64,000 nt of DNA from UBA11891 sp049890035 (GCA_049890035.1 JBMHCG010000039.1:1-64000), one strand, 5' to 3'; positions 7,223 through 15,915 are shown, numbered from the stretch's first letter. Numbers and translations are program-made. The notes: a model not told the origin generated them from the sequence alone.

Positions 7223-7610
7223 ATCTTTTTTAGTAAAGTCTAAATCAATTATTTGATAACTTCCAGTGTTCCTTAAGTCATTGGCATATCCTTTTATTAA
7301 GTTCAGGCACCTCTAAACCCCCCCCTTAAATAAGACTTACTTTGATAAATGAATGCCCCTTTGCTTTCTGTAGCTTGGTCATACTCCTTGTTCTTCTACA
7401 AATTCATTTGTTAACTGAAAAGTTTTGCAACTCATTTGCACTTATTCTTTGGTGTTTCTTGTCTTTTTTAATGCATGTTTGTAATTTGAAGAGATTGTCG
7501 GCCATATGTATTAGACAAACTACTTTCATGAAGTAGATTTAAATGATATATATACCAGAATCGGATAAAAAATAAATCAGATTTATATCGTTTTTTTATG
7601 ATTGATATGT
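7223..7610. other. Gap holding a decayed leader repeat and no intact gene
   Basis: Copy C of the leader repeat lies at 7279-7312. The start codon expected 50-55 bases after it (ATG 7349) opens only a 21-residue frame. Other frames here are hydrophobic but AT-driven and lack family features. I take it as the scar of a lost gene. Confidence 0.45.
7279..7312 (+). repeat. Promoter-leader repeat, copy C (decayed)
   Basis: Begins CATTGGCATATCC, continues TTTTATTAAGTT and then diverges into CAGGCACC. The TTATTTG box of the other copies is missing, and no intact gene follows at the usual distance. Confidence 0.5.
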
Positions 7611-7952
7611 ATGGATAAAGCATTCCTTTTTGCTGTTTTATTGTGTGTTTTGAATTTGAGTTTTTGTTCAAGTAAGTTAAGTCAAAACGATTTTGATTTG
7701 ATTGTTAATGATAAAAACGATTCGGATCAACAATACACTGTTACGATTACTGCTGGAGAGGGTGGAAGCGTTACGCACAAAGGAGGTGTTTTCAATGAAG
7801 GATATCGACTCAATATCATTGCTGTACCAGATGAAGGGTATAATTTTATTGGATGGACTGGTGATTTTGAATACTTTGATTCGAATATTACAATTTACAT
7901 CAATTCAAACATCAATCTCATCGCCAATTTTGAGTTCATCGCCCCCGATTAA
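7611..7952 (+). CDS. Short lipoprotein with one InlB-type repeat
   Basis: A 113-residue lipoprotein starting MDKAFLFAVLLCVLNLSFC (acylated Cys expected at residue 19; an upstream start at 7602 adds three residues). After a short linker it has one complete divergent InlB B-repeat (TITAGEGGSVTHKGG, FNEGY, DEGYNFIGWTG) and ends soon after. The repeat is close to those of the 511-residue lipoprotein at 4439, so the two genes are probably related, but here no enzymatic domain follows. It may be a truncated paralogue or a small surface protein in its own right. Confidence 0.6.
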   Translation: MDKAFLFAVLLCVLNLSFCSSKLSQNDFDLIVNDKNDSDQQYTVTITAGEGGSVTHKGGVFNEGYRLNIIAVPDEGYNFIGWTGDFEYFDSNITIYINSNINLIANFEFIAPD

Positions 7953-8154
7953 TTAATTTCAAATTGCTTTTAAAACAAACAATTTAATGTTGGGTTATTG
8001 GATAACAAAACCGTTTTTTTTTGAGCGTCCTGACATCCACACAACCCAAGTCGTTATTAATAGTGCTTGGATGGCTCGAATTTTATTTTTTTAATTCCTG
8101 TTATTTTAATTTAGCATCTTAAAATTCACTTTCAATGGTTTTGTATTTTTAAAT

Positions 8155-8562
8155 ATGGTATTCCAGAAACAAATTCAATTGCCTCTTCATTCCAGAGGAT
8201 TTCATCTTATCACCCAACACATACTAAAAGAATTACCTAAGATGAGCGGAATTGTTCAGGTTTTCATTCAGCATACATCAGCAAGTTTAACTTTAAACGA
8301 AAATACAGATCCAACGGTCCGAATAGATTTTGAATCTTTTTTCACCAAACTGGTTTCAGAAGAGGACACTTTTTTTCTTCATACTCAAGAGGGACCCGAC
8401 GATATGACATCACACATAAAAAGTAGTTTGTTGGGCAGCAGCGTTTCTTTCCCCATAAAAAATGGCATTCCCCAATGGGGAGTATGGCAGGGAATCTATT
8501 TATGTGAACATCGCAACACAGCTAGTAAAAGAAATTTATTCCTCACGGTGATAGGTGAATAA
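8155..8562 (+). CDS. yjbQ: YjbQ/UPF0047 family protein
   Basis: A 135-residue protein with the family signature HTSASLTLNENTDP (His40 onward), DDMTSHIKS and the C-terminal GIYLCEHRN. Full family length. YjbQ proteins are trimeric, often annotated as secondary thiamine-phosphate synthases because E. coli YjbQ has weak activity of that kind; the true role is unclear. It stands alone; the start ATG is preceded by AT-rich sequence without a clear promoter box. Intact core-type gene within a block of otherwise orphan genes. Confidence 0.85.
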   Translation: MVFQKQIQLPLHSRGFHLITQHILKELPKMSGIVQVFIQHTSASLTLNENTDPTVRIDFESFFTKLVSEEDTFFLHTQEGPDDMTSHIKSSLLGSSVSFPIKNGIPQWGVWQGIYLCEHRNTASKRNLFLTVIGE

Positions 8563-8574
8563 GAAAAACAAAAA

Positions 8575-8603
8575 ATATCTACAATTCATGTGGTTGTGGA
8601 TAT
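8575..8603. other. Hairpin behind yjbQ
   Basis: ATATCTACAA (8575-8584) can pair with TTGTGGATAT (8594-8603), a 10-base stem with one G-U pair and a 9-base loop. On the minus strand it is followed by a T-rich run, on the plus strand it is not. It could be a weak terminator; the direction does not fit yjbQ well. Confidence 0.35.
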
Positions 8604-8691
8604 AATATAATGTAACCGAATGTCTTTTTTGATTTCATGCATTCGAACATTATTTTGTATATTCTCAGAGATGAACCATAAACTAATTAGC

Positions 8692-8820
8692 ATGAAAAAA
8701 TTGATTGCCTTCAATTTAATGGCCTTATTTGTTGTTTCCAACGCTTTTGCTTTTGATGCATTTGATGACTTTAACCAAATGAAAATACTCGTAGGCAATT
8801 GGAAAGGATTTCTTGCCTGA
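8692..8820 (+). pseudogene. 5' remnant of a secreted-protein gene
   Basis: 42 residues: a signal peptide (MKKLIAFNLMALFVVSNAFA) and about 22 mature residues ending at TGA 8818-8820. The end FNQMKILVGNWKGF resembles the first strand of lipocalin-like DUF1579-type proteins, where LxGxW opens the barrel, but nothing of the barrel follows in any frame. It is probably a truncated gene. Confidence in the family is low. Confidence 0.4.
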
Positions 8821-8923
8821 TCTAACAATCTAGAACTAGGGATCTTAACACGATTAATAAAATCTGTTCTAATTCGCATTTAATTTATCAAGGGTATTGG
8901 GACTTTTCTAAAAGCATTCGTAC

Positions 8924-9637
8924 ATGAAAAATTGGCAGAAATTTTTGACAAAATATATTATTGAGTTTAACGTAATTGTTCTTGGTATTACAACATCTTA
9001 TTTCGTTGAAAATTTTCGTGAACAAAAAGAAGCAGAACAACGTGAAAATAAAATTATAGAAGAACTGATCACCGAATTCAATCAACAGCAAATTCAATTA
9101 AACAAAAGAAGATTTTTGTTTGAAAAAGACTATCGGATCATACAATTTGTAACCGGAACAAATCAAGAATTTGATCAACTCAATGAAGATGTGAAACGAT
9201 TGTCACAGCTGAAAACAGCTATTTTAGATATGCGTTACTTCAGTCCCCCACGGGATATTTATAATTCAATTGTAAATGAAGGGTTATTTAAATTTTTACA
9301 ATCCGAAAAACTCAAAATAAAATTGAATCAGCTTTATGAATCGGACTATAAATACATCATTGGAAATATTGAAGCAGAGGGCATTTATCTTGATGACATC
9401 ATTTTTTATGTCACAGAAAAACATCCTAAATTATATGCTATGTTATCCAAAAGCGATGAAATTTCGGTCCAAGATTTAAAATCAATTGTTATGCGGTTAC
9501 GGGAGGATGTAGTGCTTGTGTCCAAGTTAAAAATCAAAGAGAATAAAATGCGAATCAAACTGTATTTATTAAATGATTATTTGAACGATTCAAAGGAAAT
9601 AGGTACTCTATTGAGTGCAATAAAAAATAGTAAATGA
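8924..9637 (+). CDS. Membrane-anchored protein of unknown function
   Basis: A 237-residue protein with one N-terminal hydrophobic segment (about residues 12-28) followed by a long helical, charged part. The layout (short basic start, one membrane segment, then a run such as ENFREQKEAEQRENKIIEEL) resembles the DUF6090-type proteins common in flavobacteria, in which a single anchor carries a coiled-coil-like domain. I cannot confirm membership. No partner gene lies close; the next gene starts 124 bases later. Confidence 0.5.
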   Translation: MKNWQKFLTKYIIEFNVIVLGITTSYFVENFREQKEAEQRENKIIEELITEFNQQQIQLNKRRFLFEKDYRIIQFVTGTNQEFDQLNEDVKRLSQLKTAILDMRYFSPPRDIYNSIVNEGLFKFLQSEKLKIKLNQLYESDYKYIIGNIEAEGIYLDDIIFYVTEKHPKLYAMLSKSDEISVQDLKSIVMRLREDVVLVSKLKIKENKMRIKLYLLNDYLNDSKEIGTLLSAIKNSK

Positions 9638-9761
9638 GAGGAGATACTATTGTAGCAATTTTAATTTGAATATGAACGAATCACACCAACTATTATTAGT
9701 AGGAAAGTATAATTAATTACTCAACAGTTAAATACATTGATAATAACTTAAATCGAATAGT

Positions 9762-10688
9762 ATGAAAAATATTTTATTGGCATGCCTAATGTTTTCATGG
9801 GGTTGTTTTGGGCAAGCATCAGCGGTAGAGAACTTTAAAATAACCATTCTTTCCACGATGCTTTCGGATACCCATATTGGGGAGTGGGGCTTTTCAGCAC
9901 TCATTGAAGTTGGTGGTGAGAAGATATTATTTGATACAGGATCACGAGAGCAAACGGTTATTCAGAATGCTGCAGAACTGGATATTCGATTAGGCGCTAT
10001 TGAAAATGTTTTTTTGAGCCATAATCATAAAGATCATACGGGAGGGTTACTTCATTTAAAGAGAAAATTTCCAAAATCATTTGCAAAAGCACATGTCGGA
10101 GAAGGCATCTTTTACAGCCGCCCCAAAAAACATGGAAGAGATCATTACTTACTCGAAAACAAAGAAAAACTTATGGCACAAGGAATAACCTTTATTGAGC
10201 ATGAGTCTGCAAGTCAAATTATTCCAAAAGTATGGACCACAGGCCGTGTACCCAGAGTGCATGATGAAAAGAATTGGAGTAAATTGGGAAAGCTCATTGA
10301 CGATAAGGGCATACAAAAAGAAGATACGATCCCAGAAGATCAGTCTTTATTTTTTGACACCGACAAGGGTATAGTTTTAGTAAGTGGATGTGGCCATGCA
10401 GGTTTGGTAAACACTTTAGAACAGGTCTCAAAAATCCTGCCTGGCAGGCCTATTCACAAGATTATTGGCGGATTTCACTTGTTTCGGTTGAACAATGAAA
10501 AATTGGAATGGACGGCTCGTAAAATGATGGAATTGGGCGTGGAATTTTTTGTCGGCGCGCATTGTACGGGAATAAATTCAACCTATGCAATCAGGGACTT
10601 TATGAAGTCAACTAAAGATAAAGTTTTAGTAGCTTCAGTAGGTACTACCATTACCAAAGAAGGGGTAAAAGTGGGTGTTATGCAGTAG
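9762..10688 (+). CDS. Exported metallo-beta-lactamase-fold hydrolase
   Basis: 308 residues with a signal peptide (MKNILLACLMFSWGCFGQ). The metallo-beta-lactamase fold shows in LFDTGS, the metal motif HNHKDHTGG, GCGHAGLVN, GGFHLF and a late His in VGAHCTG. Among the superfamily it is closest to the group annotated as 7,8-dihydropterin-6-yl-methyl-4-(beta-D-ribofuranosyl)aminobenzene 5'-phosphate synthase-like proteins. The signal peptide suggests a periplasmic enzyme, so the archaeal pathway name should not be taken literally. Single gene, no operon partner. Confidence 0.75.
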   Translation: MKNILLACLMFSWGCFGQASAVENFKITILSTMLSDTHIGEWGFSALIEVGGEKILFDTGSREQTVIQNAAELDIRLGAIENVFLSHNHKDHTGGLLHLKRKFPKSFAKAHVGEGIFYSRPKKHGRDHYLLENKEKLMAQGITFIEHESASQIIPKVWTTGRVPRVHDEKNWSKLGKLIDDKGIQKEDTIPEDQSLFFDTDKGIVLVSGCGHAGLVNTLEQVSKILPGRPIHKIIGGFHLFRLNNEKLEWTARKMMELGVEFFVGAHCTGINSTYAIRDFMKSTKDKVLVASVGTTITKEGVKVGVMQ

Positions 10689-10759
10689 CTTTGGGGTGTT
10701 CTTTAAAAAACACAGGATGATCATAACAGCCTAGGTACGAACATAAACTGAAAGTATAT

Positions 10760-11218
10760 ATGAAACCATTTGACAATCAAAAAATAATTAACACCCTTAC
10801 AGCTATTTCGTTACTAGTTTCACTAATTTTTGTAGCCGTTCAGATCAATCAAAGCAATCATCTTGCAAAGGCAACGGTTCGGCAAACAATCAACGACAAT
10901 GATGTAGAGTTTTTAAAGTCCTATTTGGATCAAACAGTGGTTCCCATCGCTAATTACAAATTAAATACGGGCGATATGCTTTCGGATTACGAAAAGCAAC
11001 AAATTATCTGGCAGCAACACATCAATTTTAGGATTTTTGATAACGGCTATTATCAATTTAAAAATGGGTTGCTAGATGAATCCGAGTGGAACAAATACCT
11101 TTCAATAATCAATACCTTACTCAAAGTGAATCCTTATGTAAGGGTCATGTGGAACACCTATGGGGAGAATTTTAGCAAAGATTTTCAAGCTCTCATGGAA
11201 CTACAGATGGAACAATAA
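10760..11218 (+). CDS. Single-pass membrane protein of unknown function
   Basis: 152 residues: N-terminal anchor (about 10-30, TAISLLVSLIFVAVQI) followed by NQSNHLAKAT and a helical domain with conserved-looking aromatic positions (RIFDNGYYQFKNGLLDESEW). Proteins with this layout are frequent in marine bacteria, but I know no function. It lies 71 bases after the hydrolase gene in the same direction and could share its transcript. Confidence 0.5.
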   Translation: MKPFDNQKIINTLTAISLLVSLIFVAVQINQSNHLAKATVRQTINDNDVEFLKSYLDQTVVPIANYKLNTGDMLSDYEKQQIIWQQHINFRIFDNGYYQFKNGLLDESEWNKYLSIINTLLKVNPYVRVMWNTYGENFSKDFQALMELQMEQ

Positions 11219-11296
11219 ATACTCAGGTTTTTGAAGTATTTTGATAAACATGTCCTTCCATAATTGTAGAGAATGAAAGGGTGTTTCTGAATCGGA

Positions 11297-12217
11297 TCAA
11301 GAAACCTTTCTAAATTGCATAGGACTTTTACCTGTTTTTTTTCTAAACAAGCGAGTAAAACTTTGCGGGTAATCAAAGCCTAGTTTATAGGCAAGTTCAC
11401 TGACAGTGATATTGGAATTTAGCAATAATACTTTGGCTCTCGCAACAAGATAATGGTCTAAATATTCTTTAATACTTTTTCCCGTTTCTTTTTTTAATAA
11501 ATCACTCAAGTAATTGGGAGACAAATTGAGCTGGGTCCCAAAATACGCAATACCAGGGAGTCCCTTATGTTTGGCTAGCCCATCTTCAAAATAGGCATTC
11601 AAAATGTTTTCAAATTCTGCAATACGATCCAAATTGACATTGGATCGGGTATAGAATTGACGGTCATAAAAGCGGATCGCATAATTCAAGAACAATTCAA
11701 GATTGTACACAATTAGTTTTTGACTGTGAGTATCTATGTTTTGAGTAGCTTCTGTTTTTATTTGATTAATTATATGTGATATAAAAGTTCTTTCCTTATT
11801 TGATAAGTGAAGTGCTTCATTACTTTCATATGAAAAATAATGAAAACTATTCATTTTAGTTGCGAGTTGTGATTTAAGAAGGAGATCGGGATGAAAAAGC
11901 ATTGTCCATCCTTTTTTTCCTAACATTTCGTTTTTGTCAGGGGTTTTAAATACATGTCCAGGCTTGGCAAAAATTAATGTCCCTTCTTGATAATCATAGG
12001 TGTTTCTTCCATAAGCAATAGAACCACTTTTGTTGTCCTTGAACATTACGGTATACATCTGTGATGCGAATCGAATGTTAGACAGGGAATTATCAAAATC
12101 CTCCCGACCAAAATTTTCCTCATCAGAGATCACGCTAATGAGTGGATGATATGGCGGTTCGAGTCCCAATATCTTATGAAATTCAGAAATACTTTTTATT
12201 TGTAGAATGGAACCCAC
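11297..12217 (-). CDS. AraC-family transcriptional regulator
   Basis: 306 residues. The C-terminal 100 residues are the AraC/XylS double helix-turn-helix domain: LSPNYLSDLLKKETGKS, then LLLNSNITVSELAYKLGFDY and SFTRLFRKKTGKSP. The N-terminal part is a probable effector-binding domain of the cupin-like type. The start codon is GTG. It lies 7 bases after the stop of the SDR gene on the same strand, so both are probably one transcript, and the SDR is the likely neighbour-target. A role in aldehyde or ketone response is inference only. Confidence 0.85.
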   Translation of the reverse strand: MGSILQIKSISEFHKILGLEPPYHPLISVISDEENFGREDFDNSLSNIRFASQMYTVMFKDNKSGSIAYGRNTYDYQEGTLIFAKPGHVFKTPDKNEMLGKKGWTMLFHPDLLLKSQLATKMNSFHYFSYESNEALHLSNKERTFISHIINQIKTEATQNIDTHSQKLIVYNLELFLNYAIRFYDRQFYTRSNVNLDRIAEFENILNAYFEDGLAKHKGLPGIAYFGTQLNLSPNYLSDLLKKETGKSIKEYLDHYLVARAKVLLLNSNITVSELAYKLGFDYPQSFTRLFRKKTGKSPMQFRKVS

Positions 12218-12224
12218 GGGTATT

Positions 12225-13196
12225 TTACTTATCTAAACTTACTATTATTTTGCAAATGTCTACTAATCTTTGAGCGTCTTCAAGATTGTTCGCATAGGGG
12301 TTAGGTGATTTCATAGGCCAGCCACCTTTTTTACAATCTTTGTCTTGATACAAGACACTGTGTTGACTAAAATAGGCACCTGAATGATTTTTAGCATCAT
12401 CTGATAATAGACAGTGTAGAGTGGTTTGTGAAGATTCCCAGCTACTATCACTGATATTTAAAATTTTAAAAATAGGCTTAGTAATTACCAATAAAGCATT
12501 GATGATTAGGTTTCCACCACCTCCGAAATTTGAACGAGCCCATCCAGGATGAACAGAGTAGGTGGTTACATTGGTGTTTTTTAATCGTATGGACAACTCT
12601 TTTGCATAAAGAACTGAAGCCACCTTGGCTTCACCATATGCTGCAAAGTTGTTATATTTCCTATTTTTCCAATCCAGATCGTCAAAATGCAGGCGATATC
12701 TATTTTTTGGACTTCCAGCATGAACCACCGATGATAAAATAATCATTCTCCCGTCTTCCGATTTTTTTAGCAAATCAAGTAATAATTCAGTCAACAAAAA
12801 GTGACCATAAATACTGGTTGCCATTGTTATTTCAAATCCATCATTTGTATATACAGCTTTATTTTTCATGTTGACCATACCAGCATTACAAATGAGTCCG
12901 TCTATTTTTTCGTAAGAAGAATAGACGTAAGCGACAAGGGAACGAACTGATTCAAACTGGGTAAGATCACAAGAATGTATATCAAAGCCTCCCTTGAGTA
13001 ACTCAAAAGCAATCGCTTCTTTTTCAGCTGCCTCAGGTCTTCGACAAGCCATAATTACTTTGGCTCCTTGTTTGATTAATTGTTTGGTAGTTTCCAAACC
13101 AACTCCAGAGTTTGCACCTGTCACTAAGTAGGTGTTGCCAGTCAGATCTTTATCGAATAATTTAGGATTGCAGTGAATTAAGTTTTTGTTTGCCAT
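12225..13196 (-). CDS. Short-chain dehydrogenase/reductase (retinol-dehydrogenase-like)
   Basis: 323 residues from the ATG at 13196, chosen because the Rossmann strand begins about 18 residues later; an upstream start at 13271 adds a low-complexity stretch. NAD(P)-binding motif TGANSGVG (TGxxxGxG), CNAG as NAGM, catalytic YGEAK (YxxxK) and the Ser in LSSVV are present. The sequence resembles the retinol dehydrogenase/WW-domain oxidoreductase branch of SDRs. The substrate is unknown. First gene of a two-gene unit with the AraC regulator. Confidence 0.8.
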   Translation of the reverse strand: MANKNLIHCNPKLFDKDLTGNTYLVTGANSGVGLETTKQLIKQGAKVIMACRRPEAAEKEAIAFELLKGGFDIHSCDLTQFESVRSLVAYVYSSYEKIDGLICNAGMVNMKNKAVYTNDGFEITMATSIYGHFLLTELLLDLLKKSEDGRMIILSSVVHAGSPKNRYRLHFDDLDWKNRKYNNFAAYGEAKVASVLYAKELSIRLKNTNVTTYSVHPGWARSNFGGGGNLIINALLVITKPIFKILNISDSSWESSQTTLHCLLSDDAKNHSGAYFSQHSVLYQDKDCKKGGWPMKSPNPYANNLEDAQRLVDICKIIVSLDK

Positions 13197-13496
13197 AATC
13201 TTATAATTTGTGGTTAAAATTCCCAATTCGTGATCGATAAAATGAAACCTTATTACAGTTTTGTTTAACATTTTCCTTGACTATGCATTCAATGGTAATG
13301 AGATTGCCAATACCGTTTGGGCAAATAAAATGATTACTCCAGAAGAAAGAGATTTTCGAATTTTCTTGATCTGATTTTATTTGTTTGTTTGTTTGTTGAA
13401 GCATTTGATATACTGGATTTCTAATTAGTGGTTTCATTACAGCAACGGTAATGATTTCACATACATAATACCTACCTTTGAAATTATACTAAATAG
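13197..13496. other. Gap without convincing features
   Basis: About 300 bases between the divergent SDR and lipoprotein genes. A minus-strand open frame of 78 residues (13201-13437) lacks any family feature and starts in AT-rich sequence; I do not accept it as a gene. The upstream promoters of both neighbours must lie here, but no TAnnTTTG box is clear. Confidence 0.4.
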
Positions 13497-13925
13497 ATGA
13501 AAAAAATTTTCCTGCTTCTTTTTTTGATAATGATTGGTTGTTCAAAAGAAGAAGAAAATCCGGCCGACTATTTTCAATGTACCGTAGATTATGTTGAATT
13601 TATTGATGCATCCAATGTGATTGTTAAGTTTGAAACCACTTTGGGAAATCAAACCAATTACTATTTTGGTCGATACACGTATGTGAAAGAAAAGAACAAC
13701 TATTATATTGGTGATGATTTGGTCACTATTTCAAATTTCAGTCAGAAAGGCAATACAGCTACTTTTGTATTTGAATATGGAGATAATTTAGGTTTTTTTT
13801 GTGCTACAATCTTCGAGGCTTTACCCGAACATATCCATTACACCTTCGATGCGGAAGCTGAAACCACTTCCTCTGCTAAGGTCGTGGGTAGGTGGAAAAT
13901 CAGAAGAAGATCCAATCCTAGGTAA
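13497..13925 (+). CDS. Lipoprotein of unknown function
   Basis: 142 residues, lipoprotein signal MKKIFLLLFLIMIGC with Cys15. The mature part is rich in aromatic and beta-type residues (NYYFGRYTYVKEKNNYY), as in small beta-sandwich lipoproteins, but I recognise no family. The last 14 residues (GRWKIRRRSNPR) are basic and unlike the rest, and an overlapping frame stays open to 13989, so a frameshift near 13880 may have changed the C-terminus. Confidence 0.5.
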   Translation: MKKIFLLLFLIMIGCSKEEENPADYFQCTVDYVEFIDASNVIVKFETTLGNQTNYYFGRYTYVKEKNNYYIGDDLVTISNFSQKGNTATFVFEYGDNLGFFCATIFEALPEHIHYTFDAEAETTSSAKVVGRWKIRRRSNPR

Positions 13926-14177
13926 TGAATATGCAATAGTTGGTAATATTGACAAGCTGTTAGCAGGCACAAAGGTAGATAAACTTTAATAGGACATCTA
14001 CTTACCCAAAACGATTTGCAAAAGTTTACTGTTTGATTTCCAAATCATGCTAGCAGGTGTCAAAAAAAAAATCAAGACTGCCAAGAAAAAGCTGCGAGTG
14101 ATAAGTAGCATTAGCGGTTTCAGAAATTTCTAAAAGTTAGGTTGTCATTTGGCAATGTAAAAAGTAGATATAAGATG

Positions 14178-14267
14178 CTATTTTTTCATACGCCGAATCC
14201 CTTCATAGAGTAAATAAAAAAAACCAAAAAGGGCCAAATATGCAATGATGTTGCGAAAAAAATACAT
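14178..14267 (-). CDS. Possible 29-residue membrane peptide
   Basis: A short frame (MYFFRNIIAYLALFGFFY... ending RRMKK) that would form one membrane helix with a basic C-terminus. It follows the similar-sized frame at 14272-14361 by 4 bases. Two consecutive tiny hydrophobic frames with positive-inside ends look like a genuine pair of small membrane peptides, but AT-rich DNA produces such frames by chance. Confidence 0.35.
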   Translation of the reverse strand: MYFFRNIIAYLALFGFFYLLYEGIRRMKK

Positions 14268-14271
14268 ACAC

Positions 14272-14361
14272 TCAAAATAGTTTTGACAAGATAATTCCTA
14301 AATGATAGCCCAAAAAAAGACCCACAAAAACACGTGCAATAAGACGAAACGTAAATTCCAT
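14272..14361 (-). CDS. Possible 29-residue membrane peptide
   Basis: A short frame (MEFTFRLIARVFVGLFLGYH...) with one amphipathic to hydrophobic helix. It lies directly upstream of the other 29-residue frame. No family recognised. See that entry for caution. Confidence 0.35.
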   Translation of the reverse strand: MEFTFRLIARVFVGLFLGYHLGIILSKLF

Positions 14362-14499
14362 TTGAATAAAGTGTATTGATAAATATACAATAATGATTTT
14401 GTTCAAGCGATAAACTGCAGAAGCTCTATATTTTTCCTTTTAACACTTTTTTAAAAGTTAAACATCAAACAAATCAGTAGCTTTATTTGAAATGCTCTT

Positions 14500-14682
14500 A
14501 TGGAAGAAAGGGAATTATTTTATTATCAAAAAGCACTAGGCCTATTAAAATTAGGTATGACAAAAGAAGTTTTGGAAAACGAACTGGCGTATTTTATTGC
14601 ATCAAACCGAACAGCAGCAATTAAGGGATATAAAAGAGCCTTATTTCAAAATCAAAAAAATACGGAGATCATCAAATCATGA
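14500..14682 (+). CDS. Small helical protein of unknown function
   Basis: 60 residues, mainly helical and charged (YYQKALGLLKLGMTKEVLENEL, AAIKGYKRALF). Its stop codon overlaps the start codon of the next small gene (ATGA at 14679-14682), which is the usual sign of translational coupling and supports both genes being real. No membrane segment. No family recognised. Confidence 0.5.
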   Translation: MEERELFYYQKALGLLKLGMTKEVLENELAYFIASNRTAAIKGYKRALFQNQKNTEIIKS

Positions 14683-14825
14683 AACTACCTATCCGGACTT
14701 TAGGTTGGGCATTGATTGGGCTAGGCCTTACACTTAGTGTTTTTGAACTTTTGTTAGAAAACAGTGTTCTTGTTTTGGTTACGGGTCTTATTCTTTTTGG
14801 AATTTCATTTCTCTTAAAGAAATGA
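14679..14825 (+). CDS. Small two-segment membrane protein
   Basis: 48 residues with two hydrophobic segments (LGWALIGLGLTLSVFELLL and VLVLVTGLILFGISFLL) and a two-lysine end. It overlaps the upstream small gene by four bases (ATGA). The pair may encode a helical soluble peptide and its membrane partner; that is a guess from layout. Confidence 0.5.
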   Translation: MKLPIRTLGWALIGLGLTLSVFELLLENSVLVLVTGLILFGISFLLKK

Positions 14826-15081
14826 AATTGTAAATAGTGATCTTTTTTTTGTACAAAACATTAAATAAAGTAAACTCTGTTGTGAAACAAAAAACAGTAA
14901 TAACACCAAGTTCTCGCGTGTAAAATAGATCAATCCAGTCCTTGATTGCCATACCCTTAACACCCCCTGCGATCCATCAAATTTTACTAGCGAGATGGGT
15001 TTCAGGTTGGTACGAATCCAACCCCAGGCTCAAACTGAGTAAGAGTAGAAGAGTAATGAACAATTGAGATCGATTTCTTAT

Positions 15082-15243
15082 TTACACCTGACGTTTAAAG
15101 AAGGCACGTGCAACACCAGTTTCTTCAGTTGTGACGTGAACCAATTCCCATCCCATTTTCCCCAAACGATTAAATTCTTCTTCGTTCATCAGTGATTTTT
15201 TAAAAAGCTTATTGGAAATGATTTTATATTCGAAATATTGCAT
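15082..15243 (-). CDS. DUF4177-type small protein
   Basis: 53 residues, complete from ATG (complement of 15241-15243) to TAA. The order YFEYKII, a helix with MNEEEFNRLGKMGWELVHV and a final strand ending AFFKRQ is characteristic of the DUF4177 family, where LxxxGxxGWELV is the core. Function unknown. The gene is short and easy to miss; it lies divergently 38 bases from the next gene. Confidence 0.75.
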   Translation of the reverse strand: MQYFEYKIISNKLFKKSLMNEEEFNRLGKMGWELVHVTTEETGVARAFFKRQV

Positions 15244-15281
15244 GAAAAACTTTATTTTGGAGTGAAATTAAAACACAATTT

Positions 15282-15869
15282 TTGATAACTACTAATATAG
15301 CACTCAAATACCAACTCATTGTTGGCGGCTTGCTCGAGGGATTACTTTTTTTGGTAGTGTATCAATCGACACCAACAATTGAAGAAGCTTTTCGCTTGGC
15401 TGCCCGTTACTCGGGTCGACTTTCTCTTTTGGCTTTTTTAATTCCCTGGTTATTTTATATACGAACGGATATTTCTTCTGATAAAGGGACCGTACTTTTT
15501 TCATTCCTTCGGTTTTTTGCAGTCCTCCATGCCATTCATTTTTTCTTTTTGGCAATAAACATCATGCTAAATGACATCCCCTTGATCCCTGTAAAGCTGG
15601 TTGGAGGGATGCTGGCCTATATTAGTATTCTTCTTCTGCCTTTTTTTGAAAAAAATATAAAATTAAAGCAGCCCATATTGAATGTGTATTTTTTCTATGT
15701 GGGTCTGGTTATGATAGTAACTTATGTATCCAGAATTAAAGGGGATTTTGAAGGGAGTCAGCCAAGTATTGTACATTATATTGCTCTTTTCGCTTTACTA
15801 GCCATAATGACTTTTTTTTGTGTAAAAGGAGTCACTCACTATTTTCAAAAGGGGAATAAGGATTCATGA
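15282..15869 (+). CDS. Multi-pass membrane protein, ferric-reductase-like layout
   Basis: 195 residues with about six hydrophobic segments; start codon TTG (no ATG fits upstream). Two histidines sit close together in a membrane segment (VLHAIHFFFL), and another in VHYIALF and THYF, which is compatible with haem-binding in a ferric-reductase-like (FRD/MsrQ-type) fold. The resemblance is in layout only. It is the last gene of the accessory block and is followed by a weak terminator. Confidence 0.5.
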   Translation: MITTNIALKYQLIVGGLLEGLLFLVVYQSTPTIEEAFRLAARYSGRLSLLAFLIPWLFYIRTDISSDKGTVLFSFLRFFAVLHAIHFFFLAINIMLNDIPLIPVKLVGGMLAYISILLLPFFEKNIKLKQPILNVYFFYVGLVMIVTYVSRIKGDFEGSQPSIVHYIALFALLAIMTFFCVKGVTHYFQKGNKDS

Positions 15870-15915
15870 TGGAAATTGAATAGAATCCAATCCCATACAC
15901 TTTAGAATACAGAAC

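Noticed and set aside
7342..7536. Open frame of 64 residues
   Set aside because: Low-complexity hydrophobic sequence from AT-rich DNA, no family pattern, and it starts with TTG in the wake of the decayed leader repeat.
8575..8603. Strong terminator of yjbQ
   Set aside because: The T-run is on the wrong side for plus-strand transcription, so I list it only as a hairpin.
13201..13437. Minus-strand frame of 78 residues upstream of the SDR gene
   Set aside because: No recognisable pattern; it ends just before the SDR start and lies in the region that must hold the promoter.
14970..15030. tRNA-like hairpin (GGTTGG...CCAACC)
   Set aside because: It lacks a D-arm, anticodon arm and acceptor stem at the correct distances; only a local hairpin remains.
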